A stretch of 64,000 bases of DNA from Streptomyces sp. P9-A4 (GTDB taxonomy: Bacteria; Actinomycetota; Actinomycetes; Streptomycetales; Streptomycetaceae): NCBI RefSeq assembly GCF_036634195.1, contig NZ_JAZIFY010000001.1:4288501-4352500 (forward strand), given 5' to 3'. The notes under the pieces are model-generated. The model saw nothing but the letters and a program-made list of their open reading frames with translations. It was not told the origin of the DNA and searched no databases. Both the position numbers and the translations under genes were made by a program. Positions 36,473 to 44,938 of the stretch are shown one piece after another. The number at the start of each line of letters is the position of its first letter. Positions within the stretch are counted from its first letter, which is position 1.

Positions 36473-38071
36473 ATGATCAAGATCGCGGACATCCGTAAGC
36501 ACGCCGCCCGCTGGCCCCAGCGCGTCGCCGTCGTCGACGGCGAGACCCGTATGACCTGGGCGAGTTTCTCCGACAAGGTCAGCCGCGTGGCCTGCGCCAT
36601 TCAGGATCTGCTGCCCGAGACCCGGCCCGCCCGTGCCGTCTTCCTCGCCGAGAACAGCTGGGAGCTGGTGGTCGCCATGGCCGCCGTCAGCTCGCTCGGC
36701 ATCCCCTGCGTCGGCCTCGACTACACCGCCGGGCCCGTCGCGACCACCGCGGCGCTCGACCAGCTGGAGCCGACCGTCGTCATCACCTCGAAGGCCCACC
36801 GCGGCCTCGTCGAGGAGTGCGGCTGGCCGAACGGCAGAGACATACTCGACATATTCATCGACAGTGAGCCCGTGGGCCTGCCCGACGGCCACACCGTCTC
36901 CGTCAGCTTCACCGACCTCCTCGTGTCGGCGCCCGGCGACCCGCAGCCCGTCGAGCAGCCCTTCGAGGCCTTCTCCTTCACCTCCGGCACCAGCGGCGTG
37001 CCCAAGATGGTCGTCCGCCGGACCTCCTTCGAGGCCCGCCGGTTCGCCGATCTCGTCGACCAGTACGCCTTCGACGAGGAGGACGTGCACCTGGTGACCG
37101 TCCCGCTCTACCACGCCTCCGGGCCCGGCTGGGCGCGCATCTTCCTCACCCTGGGCGGCACTGTCGTCCTCGGCCCGCACGACGACGCCGAGGAGCTCAT
37201 CCGGATCATCCAGGACGAGGGCGTGTCCACCACCCTCATGGTCCCGCCGGTCCTCGCCCGGGTCGTCGCCCACCCGAACTCCGAGCACCTGCACAAGACG
37301 TCCCGTCTGCACTTCGTGCTCTCCGGCGGCCGGCACCTCAACCGCTGGGTCATCAACAACGCCTGGGACCGCCTCGGCCCCGTCCTGCACCTCTACTACG
37401 GGACCACCGAGACCGGCGTGAACGTCATGATCGGCCCCGAGGAGCTGCACGTGGCGCCCTGCCGCTCCGGCCGCCCCATGCCCGGCAACACCGTCGTCGT
37501 CCTCGACGCCGACAACAAGCCGCTCCCGAAGGGCAGTCGGGGCCGGGTCGCCATCGCCAGCTACCAGCTCATGGACAGTTACGCGACCAGCGAGCCCGAC
37601 TTCATGACCCTCGACTACGGCGGGCGCACCCAGCGCTTCCTGCTGACCGGTGACAGCGGCCTCGTCGACGAGGCCGGCCGGCTCGAACTCACCGGCCGCA
37701 ACGACGGCGTGGCCAAGGCGGAGGCGGGCAAGCCGCTCGACGTCAACATCTTCGGCCTCGAAGCCGACCTGATGGACCTGCCCTGCGTCCGGGAGACCGC
37801 CGTGCTGCGGACGAACCTTCCCGGGGCGGGCGAGGTGCTCGTCGTCCCCTTCACGCCGGTGGCGCCCGAGCGCCAGGAGAGCGGATACCGGGCGGTCAGC
37901 GCCGCCTGCGCCCGTCGAGTGCCCTGCCTCCCGGCGTACGTGGTGCCCGTCGAGGCCATCCCGTACAGCCCGACCGGCAAGGTCCGGGCGGCCCAGCTCC
38001 TGGAGTCGGTGCTCCACCTCCTCGACGTCCGGCCGGCGGAGACCCGCGAGCCGGAGCCGGCCGGGGTCTGA
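36473..38071 (+). CDS. gbnB: AMP-dependent ligase, probable gaburedin enzyme
   Basis: A 532-residue adenylate-forming enzyme. The ATP loop reads FTSGTSGVPKMVV near residue 172, the A5-like motif YYGTTETG near 310, LTGDSG near 390, and the C-terminal lysine motif YSPTGKVRAAQL near 505. It has no carrier-protein domain. In the gaburedin model this enzyme activates substrates so that GABA is joined to amino acids as ureas; the exact reaction is not visible from sequence. The start is set by GGGAGA eight bases upstream. Same strand as gbnA and gbnC. Confidence 0.82.
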   Translation: MIKIADIRKHAARWPQRVAVVDGETRMTWASFSDKVSRVACAIQDLLPETRPARAVFLAENSWELVVAMAAVSSLGIPCVGLDYTAGPVATTAALDQLEPTVVITSKAHRGLVEECGWPNGRDILDIFIDSEPVGLPDGHTVSVSFTDLLVSAPGDPQPVEQPFEAFSFTSGTSGVPKMVVRRTSFEARRFADLVDQYAFDEEDVHLVTVPLYHASGPGWARIFLTLGGTVVLGPHDDAEELIRIIQDEGVSTTLMVPPVLARVVAHPNSEHLHKTSRLHFVLSGGRHLNRWVINNAWDRLGPVLHLYYGTTETGVNVMIGPEELHVAPCRSGRPMPGNTVVVLDADNKPLPKGSRGRVAIASYQLMDSYATSEPDFMTLDYGGRTQRFLLTGDSGLVDEAGRLELTGRNDGVAKAEAGKPLDVNIFGLEADLMDLPCVRETAVLRTNLPGAGEVLVVPFTPVAPERQESGYRAVSAACARRVPCLPAYVVPVEAIPYSPTGKVRAAQLLESVLHLLDVRPAETREPEPAGV

Positions 38072-38234
38072 CCTCGACCGCCCACACGCGAGAACGCACC
38101 CGTGCGGCCGGGTCCCGGAGCCCGTACCCCCTCCTCCGGACCCGGGGCCCGGCCGCCCTCCTCCCCGTCCGTCACCCCTCTCCCTCCCCGCAGACCCTCA
38201 ACTCCCGGCCCGCTCAGGCCCGACAGGAAGACTC

Positions 38235-39311
38235 ATGAACAGTCAGAACACGTACACGCGAGGCGTCCTTCTCTGCCTCCTGGCCACGGTGTCCTGGGGC
38301 GCGATGTTCCCCCTGATGGACTCCACCCTCCAGCACATCGACCCCTTCACCTTCACCGTCATGCGGTACACCATCGCCGGCGCGATGTTCCTGGTCTTCC
38401 TGCGGATGCGGGAGGGACGCGAGGGGCTGCGCCTGAAGGGCGAACGCATCGGTCTGGCCTGGCTGTTCGGTACGGCCGGCTTCGCGGGCTTCCAGTTCCT
38501 GGTCTTCTTCGGCCAGGACCTCATCGGCGAGCGGGGCGCCCTCAACGCCTCGATCATGATGGCGACCATGCCCATGATGGGCTTCCTGGTGAACTGGGTG
38601 CTGAAGAAGGTCGTTCCGCCGAAGTTCTCGCTCCTCTTCATCGCGATGTCCTTCGTCGGCACCATCCTCGTCGTCTCGAACGGTGACATCGGCTCGCTGA
38701 TCGCCTCCCCGAAGACGGCCGGCGCCGACGCCCTGCTGCTCTTCGCCGCGCTGTGCTGGGTCGTCTACACCTCGGGCGCCAGCTACTTCCCGACCTGGTC
38801 CCCGATCAAGTACACGGCGATCACCACGGCCCTCGGTCTCGCCAGCGCCACCGTGATCACGGCGGTCATCCTGGCCGCCGGCGGCGTGCCGGTCCCGACG
38901 GCGGGCGCGGTCGGCTCGATCCTTCCCCAGCTGGCGTACATGAGCGTCATCGCCGGGTTCGTGGGTGTGCTCGGCTGGAACTTCGGCAACCGCTACCTCG
39001 GCCCGCTCAACGGCGTCCTCTTCATGGACGTGGTGCCGATCACGGCCTTCGTGATCTCCGCCCTGACGGGCGTCGTCCCGGCGGGCATGCAGATCGTCGG
39101 TGCCGCGCTCACGGCGGCGGCGCTGGTCTTCAACAACCTGTACCTGCGCCGCATCGCGGCGAAGGCAGCCCCGGCCGCGGCCCCGGCCCCCGTCGCTTCG
39201 AGTGCCACGACGTCCGCCGCGGCCTCCGGTGCGTCCGCCGGTACGGCTTCCGGTTCCGGTTCTGCTTCCGCTTCCGCTCCGGCGCCCGTCGGATCGGGCA
39301 GCAGGTCCTGA
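38235..39311 (+). CDS. gbnC: EamA-family exporter, probable gaburedin transporter
   Basis: A 358-residue DMT permease with ten helices in two EamA repeats (GVLLCLLATVSWGAMFPLMD at the start; GWNFGNRYLGPLNGVLFMD in the second half). The C-terminal 60 residues are an Ala/Ser/Pro/Gly tail. ATG 38235 has AGGAAG six bases upstream. As the third gene of the gbn set it most likely exports the product. A strong hairpin follows its stop. Confidence 0.82.
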   Translation: MNSQNTYTRGVLLCLLATVSWGAMFPLMDSTLQHIDPFTFTVMRYTIAGAMFLVFLRMREGREGLRLKGERIGLAWLFGTAGFAGFQFLVFFGQDLIGERGALNASIMMATMPMMGFLVNWVLKKVVPPKFSLLFIAMSFVGTILVVSNGDIGSLIASPKTAGADALLLFAALCWVVYTSGASYFPTWSPIKYTAITTALGLASATVITAVILAAGGVPVPTAGAVGSILPQLAYMSVIAGFVGVLGWNFGNRYLGPLNGVLFMDVVPITAFVISALTGVVPAGMQIVGAALTAAALVFNNLYLRRIAAKAAPAAAPAPVASSATTSAAASGASAGTASGSGSASASAPAPVGSGSRS

Positions 39312-39346
39312 TCGCGTACGGAGCGGCCGTCGGCCGCTGAACGCAT

Positions 39347-39385
39347 ACGGCGTGGCCTCCCACATCTCGTGGGGGGCCACGCCGT
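39347..39385. terminator. Terminator between gbnC and gbnR
   Basis: ACGGCGTGGCC (39347-39357) pairs with GGCCACGCCGT (39375-39385), followed by TTCC on the plus strand. It separates the convergent gbnC and gbnR genes and can act in both directions. Confidence 0.8.
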
Positions 39386-39418
39386 TTCCGGTCTCTCACG
39401 GCAGGCGCGCGCGGCTGG

Positions 39419-40021
39419 TCAGCCGCGCATCCCGTCGAGGAGTACGGTGCGCAGCTCCGCGTACCGCTCGGGAAGGTCCTTGCGCCGGGTCAGGACGTCG
39501 GAGATGTGCTGCATGCCGAAGAAGGCGGAGACCAGGACGCGGGCGGCGGCGCGAGGTTCCACTCCGGCGCGCAGTTGTCCGACGTCCTGGGCCTCGGCGA
39601 TCAGCCGGCTGAGGTAGTCCTCCCAGCCGACGTACGGCTCGGGCAGCTCGGCGTCGATGAGCGCCCGTTCGATCTGGAGCCGGGCGCCCGCCTGGACGAC
39701 GATGTCCCGCGCGAACGCCCTGGTGACGGTGTCCAGGACGGCCGCGAGCCGGTCGAAGGGCTCCTGGTGGTCGCCCTCGGCGCCGTTGAGGATCCCGGGC
39801 CAGCGGGCGTAGTGCTCCTGGACGACCGCGACGGCGAGGGCCTCCTTGTTCGTGTAGTGGAAATACACCGCCCCCTTGGTCATCTCGGCCCGTTCGGCCA
39901 CGTCCTGGAGCGTCACGGTCGCGTAGCCGCGCTCCGAGAACAGCTCGGCCGCCGACTGGAGGATGTGCACCTTCGTGCGCCGGGCGCGTTCCTGCTTCGG
40001 TTCGCTTCGGGGTGTCGCCAT
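39419..40021 (-). CDS. gbnR: ArpA-like TetR receptor/repressor
   Basis: A 200-residue TetR protein whose N-terminus (KQERARRTKVHILQSAAELFSERGYATVTLQDVAERAEMTKGAVYFHY, given here in overlapping pieces of the classic HTH) marks the gamma-butyrolactone receptor branch. The ligand domain includes the branch-typical VVQEHYARWP and RLQIERALI segments. It should bind the palindrome in its own promoter region and the one before gbnA, and release DNA when the signal binds. ATG 40021 is the first start. It is divergent from the AfsA-like gene, as in scbR/scbA and related pairs. Confidence 0.87.
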   Translation of the reverse strand: MATPRSEPKQERARRTKVHILQSAAELFSERGYATVTLQDVAERAEMTKGAVYFHYTNKEALAVAVVQEHYARWPGILNGAEGDHQEPFDRLAAVLDTVTRAFARDIVVQAGARLQIERALIDAELPEPYVGWEDYLSRLIAEAQDVGQLRAGVEPRAAARVLVSAFFGMQHISDVLTRRKDLPERYAELRTVLLDGMRG

Positions 40022-40053
40022 GCCTGTCCGCCTCTCTCGTGCCTATGCCTTGC

Positions 40054-40077
40054 AATATACATTCTCGAAGGTATATT
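40054..40077. promoter_or_regulatory. Autoregulatory-element-like palindrome 2 (gbnR / AfsA-like)
   Basis: AATATAC-attctcgaag-GTATATT has perfect 7-bp outer arms and a nearly symmetric centre. It lies in the 121-bp divergent promoter region between the repressor and the AfsA-like gene, which is markedly AT-rich for this genome. It shares ATAC-TTC-CGAAGGT with palindrome 1. Confidence 0.8.
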
Positions 40078-40142
40078 TCTTGCTGCCGAGGGACCGCCGA
40101 GGTCCCCCGTCGCCACGATGATTCACCTTGAGGGGGAAAAGG

Positions 40143-41141
40143 ATGTCCATCGGTGTGCTGCAGACCGTATTGCCTCTTGAACCGCTTGAGCCCCTGGAGT
40201 CACTGGAGTCCCTGATACGGGAGGCCAAGGACGGGCTCAGCTTCGACCGGACCGTGTCCCGGCGGCTCGTGCACCGCGCCTCGGTGACGGAGGTCTTCCT
40301 CACCGACGCGGTCGTGGCCGGCGCGGACCGCTTCCTGGTCGGCGCCCAACTGCCCCGCAACCACGCGCTGTACCGCCCGGAGAAGACCGGGCAGGCCGAC
40401 TTCATGCTGCTCGTCGAGGCCGTACGACAGGCCGGGATCTTCCTGAGCCACCGCTACCACGACGTGCCGCTCGGCCACCACTTCATCTTCAAGGCGCTGT
40501 CGCTCCGCATCAGCGACCCGGCCGCCCTCCGGGTCGGCAGCGGGCCGCTCCCGGTCGTCGTCGACGTGAGGGTCGTGACACCCGCCGGAGGGCGCAACCC
40601 GCGCCGCTTCGACGCCCGCTTCGACATGGTGATCGAGGTCGGGGGCCGCGAGTGCGCCCGCGCCTCCGCCGGCGTGACCGTGATCGACGGGGTGCGGTAC
40701 GGGCGGCTGCGGCAGCGGGGGCGTACGGCGCAGCCCGCGGGACCCGTCGCGGGTGCCGTCGCCGCCGGGGACTCCGCGGAGAGCCGGGGCGTGCTCCTGT
40801 CCGTACCGGGTGCCCCGGGCACGTGGCGGCTGCGCGTCGACCCGACGCACCCCGGGTACTTCGAGCACCCCTCGGACCACGTACCCGGGATGCTGCTCCT
40901 GGAGGCCTTCCGCCAGGCGGCGCTGCTGACGGGGCGGGCCGGGGGAGCGGGCGCGGGAGCTCGGGCGGGAGCCGGGGGAGCGGTGGCGCTCGCCTCGCTC
41001 GACGCCGAGTTCGCCGTCTTCGGCGAGCTGGCCGAGACCGTGACCGTCGAGGCGACGGCGACCCCCGACGGCCGGGTGCGGCTTTCCGCCACCCAGGGGA
41101 GCCGCGTCCTCGCGACGGCCGTGGCCCGCCGCGCCGCGTGA
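40143..41141 (+). CDS. AfsA-like signal synthase (hot-dog repeats)
   Basis: A 332-residue member of the AfsA/ScbA/MmfL family, which joins a beta-ketoacyl unit to dihydroxyacetone phosphate in butyrolactone, butenolide or furan signal synthesis. Two hot-dog repeats are visible: residues 30-190 with VHRASVTEVFLTD and GQADFMLLVEAVRQAGI, and residues 220-332 with HPSDHVPGMLLLEAFRQAALL. The N-terminal 25 residues contain a short PLEPLESLESL repeat. ATG 40143 has GAGGGGGAAAAGG upstream. It probably makes the ligand sensed by the two ArpA-like receptors here. Confidence 0.88.
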   Translation: MSIGVLQTVLPLEPLEPLESLESLIREAKDGLSFDRTVSRRLVHRASVTEVFLTDAVVAGADRFLVGAQLPRNHALYRPEKTGQADFMLLVEAVRQAGIFLSHRYHDVPLGHHFIFKALSLRISDPAALRVGSGPLPVVVDVRVVTPAGGRNPRRFDARFDMVIEVGGRECARASAGVTVIDGVRYGRLRQRGRTAQPAGPVAGAVAAGDSAESRGVLLSVPGAPGTWRLRVDPTHPGYFEHPSDHVPGMLLLEAFRQAALLTGRAGGAGAGARAGAGGAVALASLDAEFAVFGELAETVTVEATATPDGRVRLSATQGSRVLATAVARRAA

Positions 41142-41194
41142 ACGTACGAGAACAAGGCCAAGGCAAGAACGGACGAGCGTAGAAAGGTACGGAG

Positions 41195-41641
41195 ATGGAA
41201 CTCCAGCACTTACGGGCCTTCCGCGAAGTGGCCCGCGAGCTCAGCTTCACCCGCGCCGCCCACAACCTGCACTACTCCCAGCCCGCGGTGACCGCGCAGA
41301 TCAAGGGCCTGGAGGAGGACATGGGGGCGTCGCTCTTCCAACGGCGGGGCAACCGCTCCGTGGAACTCACACCGGCGGGAGCGCGTCTGCGGCCCCTGGC
41401 GGAACGCATCCTCGAACTCGTCGAGACGGCGCAGCACGAGATCGCCGAGCCGCAGCAGGTCCAGGAGCGCCGGGTCGTTCCGATGGGCGGCGGCAGGGCC
41501 TTCGGTGCGGGTGCGGGTTCCGGTGTCGGTGCGGGTGCCGGTTCCGGCAGGCGGTTCCTCAAGGGGCAGTTCGGGGACGCGCGTCTCGGGGACTCCCGTC
41601 TCGGGGACTCCCGTGTCGCGGACAGAGGGAGAAGAGCATGA
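41195..41641 (+). CDS. LysR DNA-binding domain only, with TTA codon
   Basis: A 148-residue protein whose first 90 residues are a normal LysR winged HTH and linker helix (LRAFREVARELSFTRAAHNL, HYSQPAVTAQIKGLEED, then ILELVETAQHEI). The effector-binding domain of about 200 residues is absent; a Gly/Ala/Ser repeat and two 15-bp DNA repeats follow. Codon 6 (41210-41212) is TTA, so translation probably needs the bldA tRNA. RBS AAAGG is eight bases upstream. The TGA overlaps the phosphatase ATG, arguing that the short form is translated. It may be a degenerate gene or a real DNA-binding antagonist. Confidence 0.75.
   Translation: MELQHLRAFREVARELSFTRAAHNLHYSQPAVTAQIKGLEEDMGASLFQRRGNRSVELTPAGARLRPLAERILELVETAQHEIAEPQQVQERRVVPMGGGRAFGAGAGSGVGAGAGSGRRFLKGQFGDARLGDSRLGDSRVADRGRRA
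41583..41612. repeat. 15-bp tandem duplication in the short LysR gene
   Basis: gtctcggggactccc occurs twice in direct succession (41583-41597, 41598-41612) near the 3' end of the gene and encodes a repeated RLGDS. Flanking half-copies suggest older duplications. Being a multiple of three, it keeps frame. Confidence 0.8.
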
Positions 41642-42381
41642 GCATCGCTCCCGCCCGGGCCGCGTTCTTCGACGTGGACGAGACCCTGATCACCTGCAAG
41701 AGCATGGCCTGTGTCCTCGCCCGTTTCTCCGGACGCGGGGAGGTCGCCGCCCGCACGCTCGCCGCGGCGCCCGCCTCGCTCCAGCGGCAGATCCGCGAGG
41801 GGGTGCCCCGGGAGCAGGTGAACCGTTCCTTCTTCCGCTTCCTCGCCGGCAGCCACCTCGACGACCTGGAGGCCTGCGGCCAGGAGTGGTACGAGAAGGC
41901 CCGCGCCGGCGGTCTGATCCACACGCCCGTGTACGAGGCGCTGCGCCGCCACGCCGACGCCGGCGACCTGGTCGTCCTCGTCTCCGGGGCCTTCGCCGCC
42001 TGTCTCGACCCGCTGGCCCGGGAGATCGGCGCCGACCTGGTGGTCTGCACCGTGCCCGAGGTGACCTCGGAGGGCCGGCTCACCGGGGAACTGATCGGCG
42101 CGCCGATGATCGGCGAGGCCAAGGCCGAGGCGGCCCACCGGATCATGACGGCCTTCGGCCTCGCACCCGAGGACTGTTCCGCGTACGCGGACGACGAGAG
42201 CGATCTGCCGCTGCTGCGGGCCGTCGGCCATCCGGTCCTGGTCGGCGACGGGCCGGTGTCCGCGCCACGCGCGGAGACGGCCAGCTGGTCCTGGCTGCCG
42301 GGCCCCGCGCCGCTGCCCGGCCCCATGACCGCGCGGACCCCCGCCCCACCGGCCCGCGCACTGACACCGCAGGCGGCCTGA
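41638..42381 (+). CDS. HAD-IB phosphatase
   Basis: A 247-residue HAD hydrolase of the SerB-like IB type. Motif I is FFDVDETL with the nucleophile Asp near residue 11; motif II is VLVSGAFAAC; motif IV is AYADDESDLPLL. Its place behind an AfsA-like gene suggests removal of the phosphate from the butenolide or furan intermediate, the role proposed for MmfP-like phosphatases in methylenomycin furan synthesis. The start overlaps the LysR stop by four bases. The C-terminal 30 residues are Pro/Ala low complexity. Confidence 0.85.
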   Translation: MSIAPARAAFFDVDETLITCKSMACVLARFSGRGEVAARTLAAAPASLQRQIREGVPREQVNRSFFRFLAGSHLDDLEACGQEWYEKARAGGLIHTPVYEALRRHADAGDLVVLVSGAFAACLDPLAREIGADLVVCTVPEVTSEGRLTGELIGAPMIGEAKAEAAHRIMTAFGLAPEDCSAYADDESDLPLLRAVGHPVLVGDGPVSAPRAETASWSWLPGPAPLPGPMTARTPAPPARALTPQAA

Positions 42382-42784
42382 GGCTCCGTAGTGGACGCGG
42401 CCGAACGCCGCGGGAACCACTACCGGCGGCCCGCCGCCCCGGCGCCCGGCCGACCCGGCGCCGGGGACCTCCGCCACCGGAGCCCCCCACTCCTTGAGAA
42501 GCCCGCACTGGCGGAGCCTCCACCGCCGGAAGAGCCCGCACCGGCGGAGAAGCCCGCACCGGCGGAGAAGCCCCGCCGTACGGTTTCCCCCGCCTTACGG
42601 TTTCCCCCGCCGTACGGGTCCCCCCGCCGTACGGGTTCCCCCGCCATACGCTCTCCCCCGCACCAAACGCCCCGATCCCGGTCGGCCCCACCGCCGGAGA
42701 AGCCCCGCCGCCAAGGAGGCTTCGGGGCCGGTGACTTCCGCCGGTGCCGTCGTTCATCCCCCTGCATCCGTCATCACCCCCACC
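42382..42784. repeat. Intergenic region with minisatellite repeats
   Basis: This 403-bp gap contains about four copies of a 20-21-bp unit (cccccgccgtacgggtt type, about 42571-42660) and, before it, copies of gcccgcaccggcggagaa. No gene or terminator stem stands out. It separates the convergent phosphatase and second TetR gene. Confidence 0.75.
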
Positions 42785-43438
42785 TCATCCGCGCGCAGGA
42801 CGAGGGGTGTCGGACAGCGACGGCTCCAGGAGGTCCCACACCTCGCGCACGAACTCGGCCGGACCGGCCGTCGCGTCCGTCGCCGTCACCACGGCGGGGG
42901 CGCCCACGAGCAACGCCACCACGAGCTGGGCCAGAAGCCCGGCCGGGTGGGCGTCGGATACGGAGCCCTCCTCCTGGCCCTTCCGGATCAGGAGGGCCAC
43001 CACGGCACAGAGGTCGTCGAGGTGGGCGGGCGAGGTTCCCTCGGCGCGGGCCGCGTCCATGACCAGGCGCAGTCCCGCCGCGAACGGCGGGTCCTCGTAC
43101 GCCCTTCGGGAGAGTCCGACGAGCAGCCGGCGGAGGGCGGGCAGTGCCCGGCCCTCCTCGGTGCCCCCCTCCGCGTCCGCCTCCGTCCCTTCCTTCCCCT
43201 TCGCCTCGTCGGTGGCGGTGGCGAGGGCGTCGGCCCATCCCGACGTGAAGGAACGGGTCAGCTCGCCGGCGAGATCCGCCTTGGACGAGAAGTGTCCGTA
43301 GAGGGCTCCCTTGGTCAGCCCGGTGCGGGCCGTGATGTCGGCCAGGTTCGTCCCCGCGAATCCGTGCAGGGAGAACTCGGCGGCTGCGGCGCCGAGCACC
43401 AGGTCGTAGGTCATGCGGGCCCTGTCCTGTTGCCTCAC
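42785..43438 (-). CDS. Second ArpA-like TetR regulator
   Basis: A 217-residue TetR protein with the HTH FAGTNLADITARTGLTKGALYGHF, close to the butyrolactone-receptor style. The opening VRQQDRARMTYDLVLGAAAAEF is typical of that branch, so GTG 43438 is preferred; an ATG at 43483 would add 15 residues. Acidic residues around 85-105 (KGKEGTEADAEGG) form an unusual insert. It may be a pseudo-receptor or a second receptor for the same signal. It is divergent from the flavoenzyme gene, with palindrome 3 between them. Confidence 0.82.
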   Translation of the reverse strand: MRQQDRARMTYDLVLGAAAAEFSLHGFAGTNLADITARTGLTKGALYGHFSSKADLAGELTRSFTSGWADALATATDEAKGKEGTEADAEGGTEEGRALPALRRLLVGLSRRAYEDPPFAAGLRLVMDAARAEGTSPAHLDDLCAVVALLIRKGQEEGSVSDAHPAGLLAQLVVALLVGAPAVVTATDATAGPAEFVREVWDLLEPSLSDTPRPARG

Positions 43439-43497
43439 CGAGCGTCCGCCTCCCGTCGCGTGTCCGGCCTCCATGGGGTTCATGACGGCCGCTCAGA

Positions 43498-43523
43498 AAA
43501 TACCTTCTGGACCGAATCTTTTT
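43498..43523. promoter_or_regulatory. Autoregulatory-element-like site 3
   Basis: AAATACCTTCTGGACCGAATCTTTTT shares ATACCTTC with site 1, and its right half (GAATCTTTTT) is a degraded inverted arm. It lies in the divergent region between the second TetR gene and the flavoenzyme gene, in an AT-rich island. Confidence 0.55.
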
Positions 43524-43572
43524 CTACTCGCGCCAGTCTCGCATCAGTACCGCCACTCAAGGAGTACGCGTC

Positions 43573-44838
43573 ATGACAGTCGTCGACACCCCCGCGACCG
43601 TGCCCGCACCCGCACCCCTGCCCGCGACCGCACCCACGAGTCCCACGGCAAGCGCCGCGCCGGTCGCGTCCCTCGCCGCCGGATACCTGTACGCCGCCGC
43701 CGCGCGGCACGCCGAGGAGTCGGAACGGACCGGGCGGCTCCACCCCGAGGTGGTCGCCGCGCTGACCGGCGCCGGCCTCGCCCGGCACTTCGTACCGCGC
43801 CGCTGGGGCGGAACGGCGGGCGGCTTCGCCGAACTGATCGACACGGTCGCCGAGGTGGGCGCGGCCTGCGCGTCCACCGCCTGGTGCGGGGTGCTGCTCG
43901 CCGCGCACGGCCGCCTCGCCGCGCACCTGCCGGTCGAGGGGCAGCGCGAGCTGTGGGGCGACTCGCCGGACACGCGCGTCGCGGCGGCCGTCGTACCCCC
44001 GGCGGGCCGGCTCGCCCGGGCGCCGGGCGGCTGGACGCTGTCGGGGGAGTGGGCGTTCGCCAGCGGAGTCGAGCACGCCGAGTGGGTGCTGCTGGCCTCC
44101 CTCGACCACTCGGGGGCGGGCGCGCCGGTCTACCAGGTCCTCGCCGTGCCCCGCGAGCGGGTCGGGATCAGGGAGACGTGGGACGCGGTGGGGCTGCGGG
44201 CGACGGGCAGCCACAGCGTGGTGATCGAGGAGGCGGACGCGGTCTTCGTACCGGAACGCCGCACGTTCGTGCGCGACGCGTTGGTGACCGGGGCCCGGGA
44301 GGAAGAGGGCGAGGGGGAAGCGGTGGCCGTCGTACGTGGTTCCGGTGTGGCGCCCTGCCACCGTGTGCCGTATCAGCTGGTCGCCGCCCTTCTGTTCGCC
44401 GCTCCGGCGCTCGGTGCGGCGCGCGGTGCGCTGGCGGCGTGGACGGTTCTGACGGGACTCCGCCGTGTTCCCGGCGGGCGTCCGCTGACGGAGGACCCGG
44501 TGGTCCAGCAGACCCTTGCCCGCTGCGCGGCCGAAATCGACGCCGCGCACCTGCTGTTGAGGGCGGCGGCGACGCGAGCGGACGACTGGACCGGGGGCGG
44601 AGAAGGGGCCGGGGCGACCGTCGTCGCGCTCAACCAGCGGGACTCCGCCGTCGCCGTGGACCTGCTGGTCGGTGCCGTCGAGCGCCTGATGCGTACCGGT
44701 GGCGCCCGGGGGCTCATCGCGGGCGGCGGCCTGGAGCGCGCCTGGCGCGACATCCACGCCATCGCCGCCCACGCGGCCCTCCAGCCGGCCCCGGCCGCTG
44801 CGGCCTATGCGGCGACGGTCTTCCCCTCCGATTCCTGA
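43573..44838 (+). CDS. Acyl-CoA dehydrogenase-fold flavoenzyme
   Basis: A 421-residue protein of the acyl-CoA dehydrogenase superfamily, nearer to the group D monooxygenase/oxidase side than to true dehydrogenases. Visible segments are the N-terminal helical LHPEVVAALTGAGLARHFVPRRWGG, the middle GWTLSGEWAFASGVEHAEWVL and VGLRATGSHSVV, and the C-terminal GLERAWRDIHAIAAHAALQP. It could oxidise or hydroxylate the fatty chain of the signal, as acyl-CoA oxidase-like enzymes do in avenolide synthesis, or act on another product. ATG 43573 is used. It has its own candidate receptor site upstream. Confidence 0.78.
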   Translation: MTVVDTPATVPAPAPLPATAPTSPTASAAPVASLAAGYLYAAAARHAEESERTGRLHPEVVAALTGAGLARHFVPRRWGGTAGGFAELIDTVAEVGAACASTAWCGVLLAAHGRLAAHLPVEGQRELWGDSPDTRVAAAVVPPAGRLARAPGGWTLSGEWAFASGVEHAEWVLLASLDHSGAGAPVYQVLAVPRERVGIRETWDAVGLRATGSHSVVIEEADAVFVPERRTFVRDALVTGAREEEGEGEAVAVVRGSGVAPCHRVPYQLVAALLFAAPALGAARGALAAWTVLTGLRRVPGGRPLTEDPVVQQTLARCAAEIDAAHLLLRAAATRADDWTGGGEGAGATVVALNQRDSAVAVDLLVGAVERLMRTGGARGLIAGGGLERAWRDIHAIAAHAALQPAPAAAAYAATVFPSDS

Positions 44839-44938
44839 ACTCCCCTTGAATCAGCGGGACTTCATCACCCCCACGGTTGAAGCCTCGCGGTTGGGGCCCC
44901 AGGCTCGGAGCGCCCCTCGCTGCCGCGCGAAGGGAGGG

